This document shows, piece by piece, positions 38,480-49,541 of a stretch of 64,000 bases of DNA. This stretch comes from Adiantum capillus-veneris (lineage: Eukaryota; Streptophyta; Polypodiopsida; Polypodiales; Pteridaceae), in assembly GCA_014529385.2 (NCBI GenBank), contig CM043944.1, forward strand, positions 48,956,768 to 49,020,767, given 5' to 3'. The position numbers were made by a program, and so were the translations under genes. Within the stretch, counting starts at the first letter, position 1, and every line of letters begins with the position of its first letter. The notes beneath the pieces were generated by a model that worked only from the letters and a program-made list of their open reading frames with translations, had not been told where the DNA came from and searched no databases.

Positions 38480-38559
38480 GATGATTGTACCCGACACCCG
38501 GATACATTCCCCAAGGATTTTCCTAGTCAAAGAACCACAGTAAGCACGAGGTTTACTTT

Positions 38560-38680
38560 ATATAATTACACCCGCCGAGGTTTTTTATTTTCTTGACGGG
38601 CCCGTCGAGCAATGCCTTTTTTACCCGGCGGGACCCTCAAGGAATATGATTTTAACTGGCGGTCTAATAGGCTCTATGGG
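38560..38680. repeat. GC-rich CCCGGCGGG-type array (left)
   Basis: Four degenerate units of about 28-35 bases start with ACCCGCCGAGG, ACGGGCCCGTCGAG, ACCCGGCGGGACC and AACTGGCGG. A related array lies at 43138-43290. Confidence 0.75.
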
Positions 38681-38714
38681 GTTTTGTAGGTCATCATCAA
38701 AGTCATGTTAACAA

Positions 38715-38855
38715 TTAATGTGATCACGTGTTTTTCTTGTGTAGCTACTAGAGTTATTAACGTGATCACACGATTTTGATCACACGTGTTTTTCTTGTGT
38801 AGCTACTAGAGTTATTAATGTGATCACATGATTGTGATCACGTTAATGATATCCC
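38715..38855. repeat. 58-bp tandem repeat with GTGATCAC palindromes
   Basis: The unit GTGTTTTTCTTGTGTAGCTA with CTAGAGTTATTAA recurs with a 58-base period (38731 and 38789), bracketed by TGTGATCAC / CGTGATCACA palindromes. Related TGATCA words occur at about 43313 and 43351. Confidence 0.85.
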
Positions 38856-38859
38856 TGGC

Positions 38860-39571
38860 TATAATTATACAAATCCACATGAGTATTGTCCTTGCTGACT
38901 TGAGATGCCATATTCGCTTGCCTTACATTAGAAATGTCTACCTTAGGCGGCTTGTCTTCAGGCTGCTGGACATCAACTTTGTCCTTGGTGCCTGTCAATC
39001 CCCACTTGTACACAATATAGGGATTTTGTACAACAACCAAATACATGGTACCCTAATCATCAAAGTATGGATCACCAGTATAGTCCACAAGCACTATTTC
39101 CTTGAACTCATTAGGTCTTTCTTCTAGCTTCACACAATAGCGATCCATATAGTCTTTGTAAATTTTTGCACTTTGTTCAGTTTCAAATTGATATTTTAAG
39201 TACAAAAGTTTCATGGTTGGTGCAGGTTGGGATGGTGCTGCCCCCATTTCCTCCTTGAAACTCACACTCTTGAATCGTTTAACCATGTAGGTGTAAGATA
39301 TCTCTTAGGTAGTATCAAAAAGTTTTTCCTCTAGAATGGGCTCTAAGGTCACCAATGGTCCCTGATTAACACTCTTTTCAGTAGAGATGTGACTGACCTG
39401 GTCTCCTACAATAGGGTTTCTACTTTGATATAATATTCTTGATCGCAAATACATAAAGAAAAACACTATTGAAAAAACCTCACTTGTTACCTCTTTTGTT
39501 GCATCTAAATCTTGGGATAGAAAGCACTCTGAGCTCCACACTTTAGTTCTTGAAATATGTACAAAAAACAC
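38860..39571 (-). pseudogene. Unrecognised coding remnant
   Basis: Minus-strand frames 39571-39305 (NPIVGDQVSHISTEKSVNQG ...), 39286-39053 (KLLYLKYQFETEQSAKIYKD ...) and 39046-38843 (VVVQNPYIVYKWGLTGTKDK ...) read as one coding region separated by single stops. No family is recognised. It lies between the two GC-rich arrays, and with the frame at 41.5 kb may be cargo of the element those arrays belong to. Confidence 0.4.
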
Positions 39572-40773
39572 TTGATGGCTATGAGTTTACAGTCGCTCTG
39601 TTGGTCAAAATTTTATATCGATAGAGTTTTGTTGTACTTTTGGCAAAAAATCCTATTTTGCTTGCATACTTCAAAAATCAAGTCCAAATTTAGTTTTGAA
39701 AGGACCACTAAGCTCCTTGTGACTAGCTCTACCTATGGTACAAGTCTAGTCTCAATCTTTGGCAAAAAAGAAACATGGATCGCAATGCATGTTTCTTTGT
39801 GTCAAAATGTGATGAAACTTGGTGCGCAAGTTTCCCTTGGTATACTGATCCTAGCTATATACTTTTTGTGTGATTTGGACTAGTTTAGGTCAACCAAAAG
39901 TCAAACCCTAGGTCTACTTGGTGAATTTTTTCTCCTTGATGTGTTTTGCCACTTTGCCAACTTTTTTTATCTTATTTGGCTTCCTTGCTTCTGGAAGTAT
40001 TGCTCTGGTCTCTCTCTAAAAAATAAAAAAAGGTACATGGATTGTGATCCATGTTTCATCAAATTTGGACTCCAAATTTGGCTTGCTGGGTTACTTATGA
40101 TGCCAATAATCTACTCCCTTTTTTTATTTGGAGAACTTTTTGCCAATCAAAAGTAAAATTCAGCATGTCAAAAATAGATAACCTAATGTATAAATGTTGC
40201 TTGCTTTTGTGTACGCATCTGTGCACCATGAATTGTATAGTTCTGGAGCAATTCACAGTTGCTTTGCAATCTCTCCTTCCCCTGCTTTTTGTGTCTCCTA
40301 AGCTACAAGGCTTGACTATCCACTTGGATGCAGATAATTATTTGTCACATTCTTAGCTAGCATTCTATGCATCATTCCCCAATCAATGATGCCAACACGA
40401 GGTTTATTTGCACGAGTAAATTCCAACATTATGTTGAAAGGGTGCAAGTTGTTGTGCACTATACAAGTTGAGTGAGCAACCGCAACGCCATCAATTAAGG
40501 CGTGATAGATTGTTGGATTTGCTCACTCATTACTTTGATATGTGTTGTCTCTATCTCTGGTAAGCATTGATTTGCTAGTGATAATGAACTTCATCCGTGT
40601 TGTAGCCTGTGCATGTGGCATTTAAAGGCTCCATGTGCAAATGGCAAGCGACACATCATGTCCCCTAAGGTGCCCCAATTGTAGTATGAAAATATTCTGA
40701 TTCAGGGAGCTTCAGTGGTAAATCCAATGCATCTTACAATGGAGGGGTGAAGTGATTGCATTCCTTGCTCTAT

Positions 40774-41513
40774 CTAGAAGCTATCAAATTTTGCCTCACT
40801 CCCTCCCTTGTAGCATTTTTCCACATATGTAATGTGCTCTGGAAAGAAAGAGATGCCTTTGATGGTGAATACTGTGTACACACCAAAAGAGCTTGCTCCA
40901 AACTTTGTATCTTCTACCAAGGCCTCGTGGGGAATGCCAATTAGATGAGTGCAATTGGCATTCAATGTCGTGCGCATGATTGTGTTGGTGCCGCTGGCAT
41001 TTGATCGGCCACCATAGTTGCTTGTGCATCTTGGGCCATCTTCAATCTCTTGGGTAAGGAAGCTTGGTCCTGAGATTTCACTCTCTTCATCTTGACCTTA
41101 TGTTCCTCCCATAATTTTTCCTTGAGCTCTAATTTTGTCATATCGCAGGTAGGAGGGATATCTTCCTTTAAGTCTCTGCAACAGACTTTCATATTGCCCA
41201 ACACTATCCTAACCTTGTGGTGGGTGTCAAATTCTAAAATATATGTTGGAATCAGCATCTCATATTGGCCTTCACCTTGCAGCCTACACTCTGTGTTCTC
41301 CCATATAGCTCTAGTGAGGTCTTTAATGAAGACGTCGCTTTCACTAATCTGTTGTATGCGACCATTTGCAGATGATGATATTGCCAAAATACATTCTTTT
41401 TTAATAGCACGCATAATAATATTCTTTTGATTGGGTGTCATTTTAGCACTAGACAATAAAAAACCACATATCAAATACAAATTCATGGTTGCACACTGCA
41501 TTAACACTCTCAC
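40774..41513 (-). pseudogene. Unrecognised protein gene remnant (~250 aa)
   Basis: A minus-strand frame of 183 residues (41513-40962; contains SANGRIQQISESDVFIKDLT, a Lys-rich helix KLELKEKLWEEHKVKMKRVK, and an Ala/Gln-rich end) continues in an adjoining frame (40977-40774: ANCTHLIGIPHEALVEDTKF ... GVYTVFTIKGISFFPEHITY) through a frameshift or a missed intron. I recognise no domain. It lies about midway between the GC-rich arrays at 38.6 and 43.2 kb. Confidence 0.45.
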
Positions 41514-43046
41514 ACTAGTTCAGACAAACCATAACCATGACTTGAAGATTTGAAGAAATGTGCACGAATATATTGATACACATTGGAAACAAATTTCACT
41601 TTAAAATGCAATATTTACTCGTGTAAAATGCAGAGCAAACAAGTAATTTTTAAGAACTTCATCCAGATCAAATAATACATGTAAAAATTTTGAAACATTT
41701 TAGCATATTGTTAATTTATAACATATATTTTTCACCGTGCACTCACACTAGTTTAAACATAGCATAAATTGACTTAAAGAGTTCAAAAAAATTGTGCAAG
41801 ATTATATTTTTTCAGGTTGATAATCATTTTCACTTTAAAATGGTATGTTTACTCGTGCAAAATGCAATAAAAATAACTCACTCCTAATAAAATTGTCCAG
41901 ATCTAACAGAACATATTAAAACCCAAAACAATTCAAAATTTTCCGATAGAACAAAATACCTGAGTTTATATTTTGCATGTTATCACAATTCACTTCAAAA
42001 ATAACGCCTCTTGGAAGATACATGCATCGTGATGTACGTATTGCCAATTTTATTTTAGTTGATTTTAAACATTGAAATTATACAAACCAATCAAAAATTG
42101 CAAAGAACGTCTTGCTCTTTAAAAAGATAAGAATGAATATTTAACATGCCAATTGTGTGCATATACTTTTCTACATAGAATTTATATAAATGTAGCATTT
42201 AAAAGAGCGATGGTGATTGATGAATAAAGATTTCTTTTGAATATGTTTAGCTAGTATATATTTTCATAAGAACATTAAAAAACAACAATATCAAAAAGTC
42301 CAAACATTTGTATATGAAATACTCTTCACGGCCGCGTTACCGACCAAGTGTTTCATACACTTAATACTTTCAAAAAATGAAATGTACATGCACATACAAA
42401 TTATATGGTGTTTGTACGGCCAAGTTAATGACATGAACGCCACATTTATGCAAAAATAGATGCTTCTAGATGACTCTGTATAAGCCATGTTATCGTGCCG
42501 CCCAAATCTAAGGAGAATTAATGACATGAACGCCACATTTATGCAAAAATAGATGCTTCTAGATGACTCTGTATAAGCCATGTTATCGTGCTACCCAAAT
42601 CTAAGGAGAATTAATGGCTTGCAAATACGAGCATCATATAGCCGCATTATCGATCGATGTCCATAAGTTTTTTTGGAAAGGGGAAGGGAAGTTGACTCAC
42701 CATAAGGATACTAGAATTGCCACTTACCGACGTAGTACAAAGATAGTGAGCCATTACTTACCACAAGGACACCATATTCCCCACGTCATCAAGGTGATTT
42801 CCCCGTGGTAAGCACTATTTCATAGGACAACTTACGCACGCACTCGCATTGTGTGGTAAGGTACCTTATGACTGCCATGCAATATGACAAAAGGCATGCT
42901 ACCACGTCACAATGCATACACACACACACAACACATACCCGGGTCGTGTGGTCTAGTACTCTGCCTACTACAACGCACTGCAATGTAGAGCATGCTCCCA
43001 AACGACCCCCTCTCTCCCTCTCTCCTCTCGATGTACCTACAAAGTT

Positions 43047-43047
<1 letters not shown>
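41514..43047. other. No supported gene; one tandem duplication
   Basis: A/T-rich to 42300, then short repeats. A 93-bp unit (TTAATGACATGAACGCCACA ...) is duplicated at 42425-42610. Confidence 0.55.
42425..42610. repeat. 2 x 93-bp tandem duplication
   Basis: The two units differ by about two bases (GTGCCGCCC versus GTGCTACCC) and end in CTAAGGAGAATTAATG. Confidence 0.92.

Positions 43048-43114
<67 letters not shown>
43048..43114. repeat. (CT)n microsatellite, ~67 bp
   Basis: Uninterrupted CT repeats just left of the GC-rich array. Confidence 0.97.
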
Positions 43115-43117
<3 letters not shown>

Positions 43118-43137
43118 AGATGGCTGAAGAAATGATA

Positions 43138-43290
43138 CCCAGCGGGCCCGATAGGGGCCCTATATGTATATTATTTTGCGACCCCGCCGGGCTTATGGGT
43201 TTTCTCGGCGGGCCCTCATGGGAAACTCAATAGCCCAGCAGGCCTGCAGGGAAAACTAAAATACCCGGCGGGCTTTTTGTGGGTTTCCAG
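43138..43290. repeat. GC-rich CCCGGCGGG-type array (right)
   Basis: Units beginning CCCAGCGGGCCC, CCCCGCCGGGCTTATGGG, CTCGGCGGGCCCTCATGGG, GCCCAGCAGGCC and ACCCGGCGGGCTTTT, period roughly 35-40 bases, alternating with TGGGTTTTC / GGGAAAAC words. Similar in design to the subterminal arrays of the CACTA element at 52.6 kb. Confidence 0.8.
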
Positions 43291-44181
43291 GTTGCTATTA
43301 ACCGGCTTCTTTGTGATCATGTTAAGTGTGATTATGTAAATGTGTCAATAAGACATTATGATCACACAAGATTTGTGGTAATTACAAAATTATTAAATCC
43401 ATGATAACAACAATGGAGAGTAGATGATTTATTATAAGTGCGACAATCAGAGCAGAAAGGCTTGTATGTTTTTACATACAAAGAAGGCAGAGATACCCAA
43501 GTTATCATGCTTGATAAGTATGGGTGAAGATACTTTTTTGTAGGCCACAAGTAATTGGAGAGATATACGCATTTAGGCCATTAGTATTATGTCATTCCCA
43601 ACACATTTAGACTGCCTTTCTTACAGACAAGGTCAAAAACCTTAAGAGTGAGTTCAGTCACTGTGAAAACCTCTAATTGTTTTCCGTAGTCTTTTACCGC
43701 GTTTTGTAGAGAGAAGGTCCAAATTCAGTTGGAGAGGGAAGAGAGATGAGGGCGAGGGGGAATTTTTTCGTATTTAAACTATTACTACAACTATTTCTGC
43801 TATTATTATCGTGTTTATTACCTCAGCTATTACCGCCATTATTACCCCGTTTATTTTTGAGCGGAGATTTAGAGCCTAAACTTTCAAATTCTGGCTTAAA
43901 CATCCCCCCCCCCCCCCCTCCTCAAATTTTGGTGTTTCCCTCCTCTCAATAAAAATTAAATAATATTTAATGAAAGTTTCAAATTTAAAAAAGAAAAGAT
44001 ATGGAAACATGTAACAATCGTTAGCTATTTAAGATTACACTTGGTTACAGCTAAACTAATCACTGTCACTTGATTAACATAATTGAGCATGTTCACAAAA
44101 TTAGAGAGAGGAATAGGGGGGAGAGAGAGGTGAATCGATTACACGACCAAAAATCTTCATAACTTAAAGTATGCAAAATGT
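43291..44181. other. No supported gene
   Basis: TGATCA-containing words near 43312-43372, a C15 tract near 43904, otherwise nothing identified. Confidence 0.5.
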
Positions 44182-46990
44182 TTATGAATCATTTACCAAA
44201 AGATCCCTATGTGAAGCATCATCCAATTCTAATCCCATGGATCCTATATTAATAAATATAGAAATGGAATTGTCGTTTGTGGATGCGTTGACTTCATCAT
44301 CTTTGAATTCGTCATCCTCCATCTCATCATCTTCATCATCATGACAATCATCCTCACTAAGACTTTCCGCCGCCGGACTTGATTCATCCACCTCCCTCTC
44401 CTTTGTCTCCACTTCATCCAAAGCAAGAGGTGGAAGAGGGTCGAAGATGGTCTCCACTTCATTAGTGGAAAAAATGGTTCTCCCCCGAGGTGTTACGGAA
44501 ATTATGAACCAAAGTTTTGGTTGGTGGATTGTTGGGATATAGATGACCTATAGAAGAGAAGCTCAAAGCGAGTAACATTGGTATAATTAATTTTACAAGA
44601 ACATAAGAATAAAAAAGGTAGTCACTCACCTACTCACAATTATGTGGTAGAACTAAATTGTCATACCTCCCTATGTGATGCACACTAGAGTACACCATGT
44701 AGTAAAGGCCATTCTCATGTCGTCTAGACACATTTACAACCCACTTGCACTCGAAGATGAAGGTATGAAAGGTTCTAAAATTAACCTTTAGTATCCTTTC
44801 AATAGTTCCACAATACCTAGCTTCATCACCATCTTTGTCAAAGTTGCCCATGATGCCACAATCTATAGTGGTTCTATGCTCGTCAATGTGGCACATACAA
44901 AAGTGACGACCCTTTGACCACATAGAGTTAAAGAAAAGGCACTACAAAATAGGAAAATATCTTTTATCAAATACAAAGATAAAATCAAGAAAAAAAATTA
45001 CAATATGGTTTAGGTATATGAGTACTCTACCTTTGGTTTGCAGCCTCGCGCATACTCCCATTCTTTGTTGGTGATGTCTTCTCTGTGCATTTTTGCTTTG
45101 GTCATTCTCTCATGAATCCACTCCGCACTAACAAGATTTGGGAAACATGCAGGGTGTCCAGGCACTGGGGGTTCCCTCCTTCCTCCATGTGCTTGTTTGG
45201 TTCTCTCTCTTGAAAACGCCTTGTCTTTGCCATGGCCCACAAGTCCACCCACTTGGTCATAACCTTCGCATTGAGAATACAAAAGTTATTGACCACTTGG
45301 GATAGATTCATATCCATGCTAATTAGTTTTCCCTTTCCACTTGGCAAGTGTGAGGTCATCCTTGCATCTTCCTTGTCTGACCACATGCGAGGCATTGAAG
45401 GATCAACTTGTGCCAAATACTCTAAGATGTAAACAAATGCCTCTTGCACAATCCACCCTTCGGCCATACATGCCTCTGGTTGAGACCATAGCCCCACAAA
45501 ATCTTTGAGAGTCTTTAACACTAGGTTGGTAATGGGGCACTTTTATGTCTTGGGACACTTTTGTGTCCTGTGAAGTGACCATTTTCCTTGAATTATGTCA
45601 AAAGTTTCAAAATGGATTTTGAGGTGCTATCTATTTAGAAAGTTGTTTCATGAGCTGAAAAAAACTCGACATTTTTTTGCAATATCAATTCCATCTTTAA
45701 CCTTGTCCTTGCACAACATTTCACAACCTAAACTGTGTGAAAAAACGGGTCCTGTTTTTGGCTTTTTTCAACTTTTTGCAACTATACCACTCTAGGATTC
45801 ATGTTTGTGAGGTCTATAATGCTAGAGAACTATCTTTAGTAGTCCTCAACATGTCCTAATGCTTCTAGGGAGATTCCAAGGTTAAATCTGTAAGTTATAA
45901 CCAAATTACAAAAATTGTCAAATCCTGTTTTTTAGCCAATTTTAGCTCTTCTATGATTTTTTTGGTGGCTTTCATGATATCCAAATGCAGTTTTGATTTT
46001 CTATGTCGCATATTGTAACATAAAGCTAATATTCCTTGAGTTTTGGGGGACCTAATACCCTATTTTGCATAGTAGACAACGATGGTTGATTTTTTCAATT
46101 ATAGAAGAAAATGAAACATTCTAGTATATCAAGTATAGCTTTTTCAATATTGTTAGTTTCTTGTGACAACTACATGCATTTTGTAGGTAGTAACCATATC
46201 TAGTCATAAGGATCAAATTTGGCTAGATATTGAATAGTTTATATGGGATTCTACAACTCATAATGTTGAACCCAGTTTTTTCATGTTTGCTATATTTAGC
46301 ACTTCATCTTTGTCCCCAAGATTCCCCTTGGTAAGAGATGTATTATTCTTTTGACATGCTCCATGGCTCCTTATGAACCTAAAGGACAATAGGAAACTAA
46401 GAAAACGTGCATATATTATTTGTATTGAGCGTGGCTATAGAAACTTTGATGATAGGTTTGGAGAATGGTAAAAATTCAACTTTTTTGTACCTATTTCTTA
46501 TGGAAAAACAAAAAATAGTGAGTGAGAAGCAATCATATGTTTTGATCACCAACCCATTGAAGTTAACTAGGGAATTTATCTCAAGTCCTACAAAAATCCC
46601 TAATCTTATTTTTATGCAACAAAACGTAAGAAATGACTGTTTTGATGAAAATGTACTGGTTCATCAACTTTGGAGGCTTGGTGTGACCAAAAGATGAGAA
46701 ATTTTACAAGTTTCTTATTTTTTCCATGTGTAGTAGGGCTTGAACTATAACCTCATGAAAGGATTTTACAAAATGAGTGGATTTACTATGATTTTGGAGG
46801 TTTTTTTCAAAACCCTAAAAGGACACTTTTATGTCCTGTTAGGTTACCAACCTAGTGTTAAACACCTCTTTAAAAAGAACATCCATCGTGTGTGCACTAC
46901 TCCACATATAGCAATCTCCTCCACTACGTGAACCAAGAGGTGGATTTGACCAAGAAGGACTGATCAAGGAAATGTATCCTCAATGGCACA
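44182..46990 (-). pseudogene. CACTA (En/Spm) TNP2-type transposase, C-terminal half with DUF4218 and DUF4216, split by a TTAA element
   Basis: Reading right to left: IHLLVHVVEEIAICGVVHTR then WMFFLKRC (about 46960-46865) is DUF4218. It is interrupted by a 1339-bp insertion and continues in frame with LKTLKDFVGLWSQPEACMAE (45515 down), ending near 45100. DUF4216 follows at 44923-44630 (GDEARYCGTIERILKVNFRT ... FIFECKWVV), then an acidic tail (44457-44182: CHDDEDDEMEDDEFKDDEV). In plants these domains lie C-terminal to the tnp2 domain in CACTA transposases. The tnp2 domain itself is not visible upstream, and stops occur near 46995, so this is a remnant. Confidence 0.82.
45519..46857. mobile_element. 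1.34-kb TTAA-flanked non-coding element (copy 1; piggyBac-like MITE)
   Basis: The ends are perfect 14-base inverted repeats CACTAGGTTGGTAA, flanked on both sides by TTAA (45515-45518 and 46858-46861). Removing the element and one TTAA rejoins the interrupted DUF4218 frame exactly, so TTAA is the target duplication, not part of the element. TTAA duplications are the hallmark of piggyBac elements. Near each end is the palindromic word GGACACTTTTATGTCC. No transposase is encoded. The copy at 49802 is nearly identical. Confidence 0.9.
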
Positions 46991-47462
46991 CACATTTTCT
47001 GCTGCAAGTGTTTGAGCAGTAGGGATAACATCTATTCCAATTTCCTTGGAGCTCACAAATCTGCAAGGAAACAAACAAGGATACACTAAGTTCTAGTTGA
47101 GATTATTGTGTACATAAAAAAGTATAGCTGAGTGGATTCTTGTGGTGTACCCTACTAGCTTTTCAAGTTTGAAAATAGCATCCCTGACTTTCTTGCCCTG
47201 AAATTTACACATACTCCGATTGTGGAAGGATCTTTGCAAGTATGCAATGGACAATGATAGCAATGCAAGTGTTGTGCTTATCTAACAACATGTTTGGGCA
47301 GTATTCGACAAGGTGATGAAGATACTACGACTTGCAAACACAACCAATGAGCAATGAAAGGCAATTTTCATTGCATGGGGTGAATCGAACATTACACACT
47401 ATATGGTGAGTGCTTGCTATTCCAACTTGGTATGTACTATGCTTTAGTTTTGGTTTATCAAT

Positions 47463-47765
47463 GTGTTGTGGCTTTTTGTGCAACACATCCTCTATGCCCA
47501 TGGTGTATACTTCATGAACATGTATGGTTCATTGGATCTTTGGAGCACGCAAAGTATGGAGAAGTCACACTATCATGCTAGGGGCGTCTACTTCAAGAAT
47601 ACAAGACATGGAGGAGGTTTAGTGCACTCATGCTATCTTCAGGAAATGTTCAACTGGTTTTATTGCACCACCTTTGGATGCAAAGTGTTGATTGAACATG
47701 CAAGGCCATCATGCTTGTCAAAAGAAGCCCATCGATTGACCCATGTTTTTTCCTCAGAACGCTGA
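47463..47765 (+). pseudogene. Transposase-like fragment (family unassigned)
   Basis: The 100-residue frame contains SLDLWSTQSMEKSHYHARGV then YFKNTRHGGGLVHS and QEMFNWFY. The STQ..EKSHY..K/R....T.HGGG pattern is like C-terminal helical regions of large eukaryotic DDE transposases, but I cannot name the superfamily. It lies 420 bases upstream of, and on the same strand as, the third histone-like gene. Confidence 0.4.
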
Positions 47766-48079
47766 AGATCCTCACAAGGTCCATCATGGCATGCAATGTG
47801 GCAATCATTAAGGACTAGGGTTGGAAAAGTTTGGGTCAAGAGGTAGTAGATGTATTTAGAATCTCATGAAAATGGAAAATCTACTACATTTGGATGCTCT
47901 CTTTTTTTGGATCAAATGTTTGCATTGTTTGATTGTTTACGCAATTTTACAAGTGTACGTTTCACTTTGTGTGTTTGAATAGTTCTCCAATTTCATGTGG
48001 TTTTAAAATTCAAAATATTATTTTCTCGTGCTTTTAGCGACTCTTTTCCACCATGTGAACCCACCCTTATATGTCCACC

Positions 48080-48089
48080 CTATATAAAG
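48080..48089 (+). promoter_or_regulatory. TATA box of the third histone-like gene
   Basis: CTATATAAAG, a textbook plant TATA box, about 100 bases before the ATG at 48189. It is followed by a C-rich leader (C11 near 48096) and ACCACAAGCTCT, a layout consistent with a transcribed plant gene. Confidence 0.7.
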
Positions 48090-48188
48090 AGGTAACCCCC
48101 CCCCCCTTCCCCCCTTCTCAAACATAACACTCCTTCCCTCACCGGACACACCACAAGCTCTAAGAAGCCCCCAAAATGCACTTTCACA

Positions 48189-48958
48189 ATGGCAAGGACC
48201 AAACAGACTGCAAAGAAGAATCCAAAGAATTGAGGCGCGTAGAAATCAGAATATGCGTGCAAATCGACAACCAAAAGAGCTACCTAACCCGGATTGAACA
48301 GAGACGGACACGTCCAATGAACGTCCTCCGTGGGAAGGGGAGGACATCCAGTGAACCATAGGGTGGGTGGGAAGACGTTGCCAAGCCAAATGGGCACAAT
48401 GCCATTTGGCCCAAGTCACCACACTATGGCCGGCAAGTCATTGCTCAAAGGAATGGCTGCCATGCCTTCTGATCAACCCAATAATGATGAGCGTTGTAGT
48501 GAAGATGAGTATTATGATCCGGATGAAGATGCCCCCCAGCCACCTCCCAAGCGCCGGCGAAAGTCAAAATTCTACAGGAAGCCACAGAGAGCAAAGCCAC
48601 AGAAGCTCAAAGGCCCCCACAATGCTGCCCTCAAAGAACACGATGGTTTTGTTGAGTGTTTGCTGAAATTCGGCATTACCAGAAGATAGCAGACCTACTT
48701 ATTAGAAAAGCACCATCTGCATGGACATGTAAGGAAGTGCTACAAAGCTACAACACAAAGCTTCGGATGTCTGCAATTTCCCTTGAATCAATTCAGGAGG
48801 CTGCAGAGGCTTATTTGGTCAGTCTCTTTGAAGACACATTCTTATGTGCTATCCATGCCAAGTGTCTAACAATGATGGTGGCCAAGGACATGCAACTTGC
48901 ATGTCGCCTAAGGCAGGTTCGATACCCCTCTAGCGTCAAAACCTCTTTTTGTAACTAA
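48189..48958 (+). pseudogene. Third histone H3-like gene, broken by stops and a frameshift
   Basis: The start MARTKQTAKK is almost the canonical H3 tail. The frame then meets several stops, continues as a long linker with an acidic patch (CSEDEYYDPDEDAPQPPPKR), and shifts frame near 48660. The histone fold follows: EIRHYQKIADLLIRKAP, SIQEAAEAYLVSLFEDTFLC, AIHAK and AKDMQLACRLR. The fold is much closer to canonical H3 than the loci at 15.3 and 21.1 kb (LFEDTFLCAIHAK versus H3 LFEDTNLCAIHAK), without the RW signature. The N-terminal linker between tail and fold is about 150 residues, far longer than H3. It is a separate H3 derivative, now dead. Confidence 0.82.
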
Positions 48959-49541
48959 CTTTTGTGTTGGAATCAATTTACTTTGGAACCCTTGAGCTGG
49001 ATTCAAGTTTTCTTGAGAACTCAATGTATTTTCACTTTGCGACAAATACAATCCGTCCCTTTTTGTCTCTCTATGTTAACTTAATGTTGATTTGTCTACA
49101 TTTGTTTTGTTAAATGGTTGAAGGTGAGATGCTAATCAACTGTACAAAAGGCTAATCAACTCGCAATCAAAGCTAAATAAATTTTTTGGTTGGCTGGAAA
49201 TTATCCATTAGGTAAAAGGTTTGCTCTGTATTTTCCAAAAACTTGCAAAACTTGTCAAATTGGTGTTGTCCATAAGACAGCGAGGTTTGGCCAAATAGAA
49301 GGCTTGCAGGGTTGAATCTCGCTACCTTGTGGACACATGGAGAATTGCATGAAATGTCAATGACGGAGCACAGCTAGTACAAAAATTATTTTCTATTTTT
49401 TGGACGAGTGTTTTTCAATGTACAAAATCAACTTTCAAACAGTTTGCCTTGTCACTCAACATGAACAAAATAGTAAATTGAACTTTGCAAAAGATCATGG
49501 AGAAGAGAGATGATTTTCATTTAAAAGCTTGTACATCTAGC
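48959..49541. other. No supported gene
   Basis: 3' flank of the third histone-like pseudogene; nothing recognised. Confidence 0.55.

Noticed and set aside
38560-43290. The GC-rich arrays as LTRs of one retrotransposon
   Set aside because: Similarity is limited to short motifs with different spacing; no PBS or polypurine tract is seen.
44182-44457. Asp/Glu-rich frame as an independent acidic protein
   Set aside because: Position and strand fit the acidic tail usually found after DUF4216 in TNP2-type transposases.
45516-46860. TAA as a 3-bp target duplication making the 1.3-kb element a CACTA member
   Set aside because: The right flank is TTA, not TAA. Only TTAA is shared by both sides of both copies and restores the host frame.
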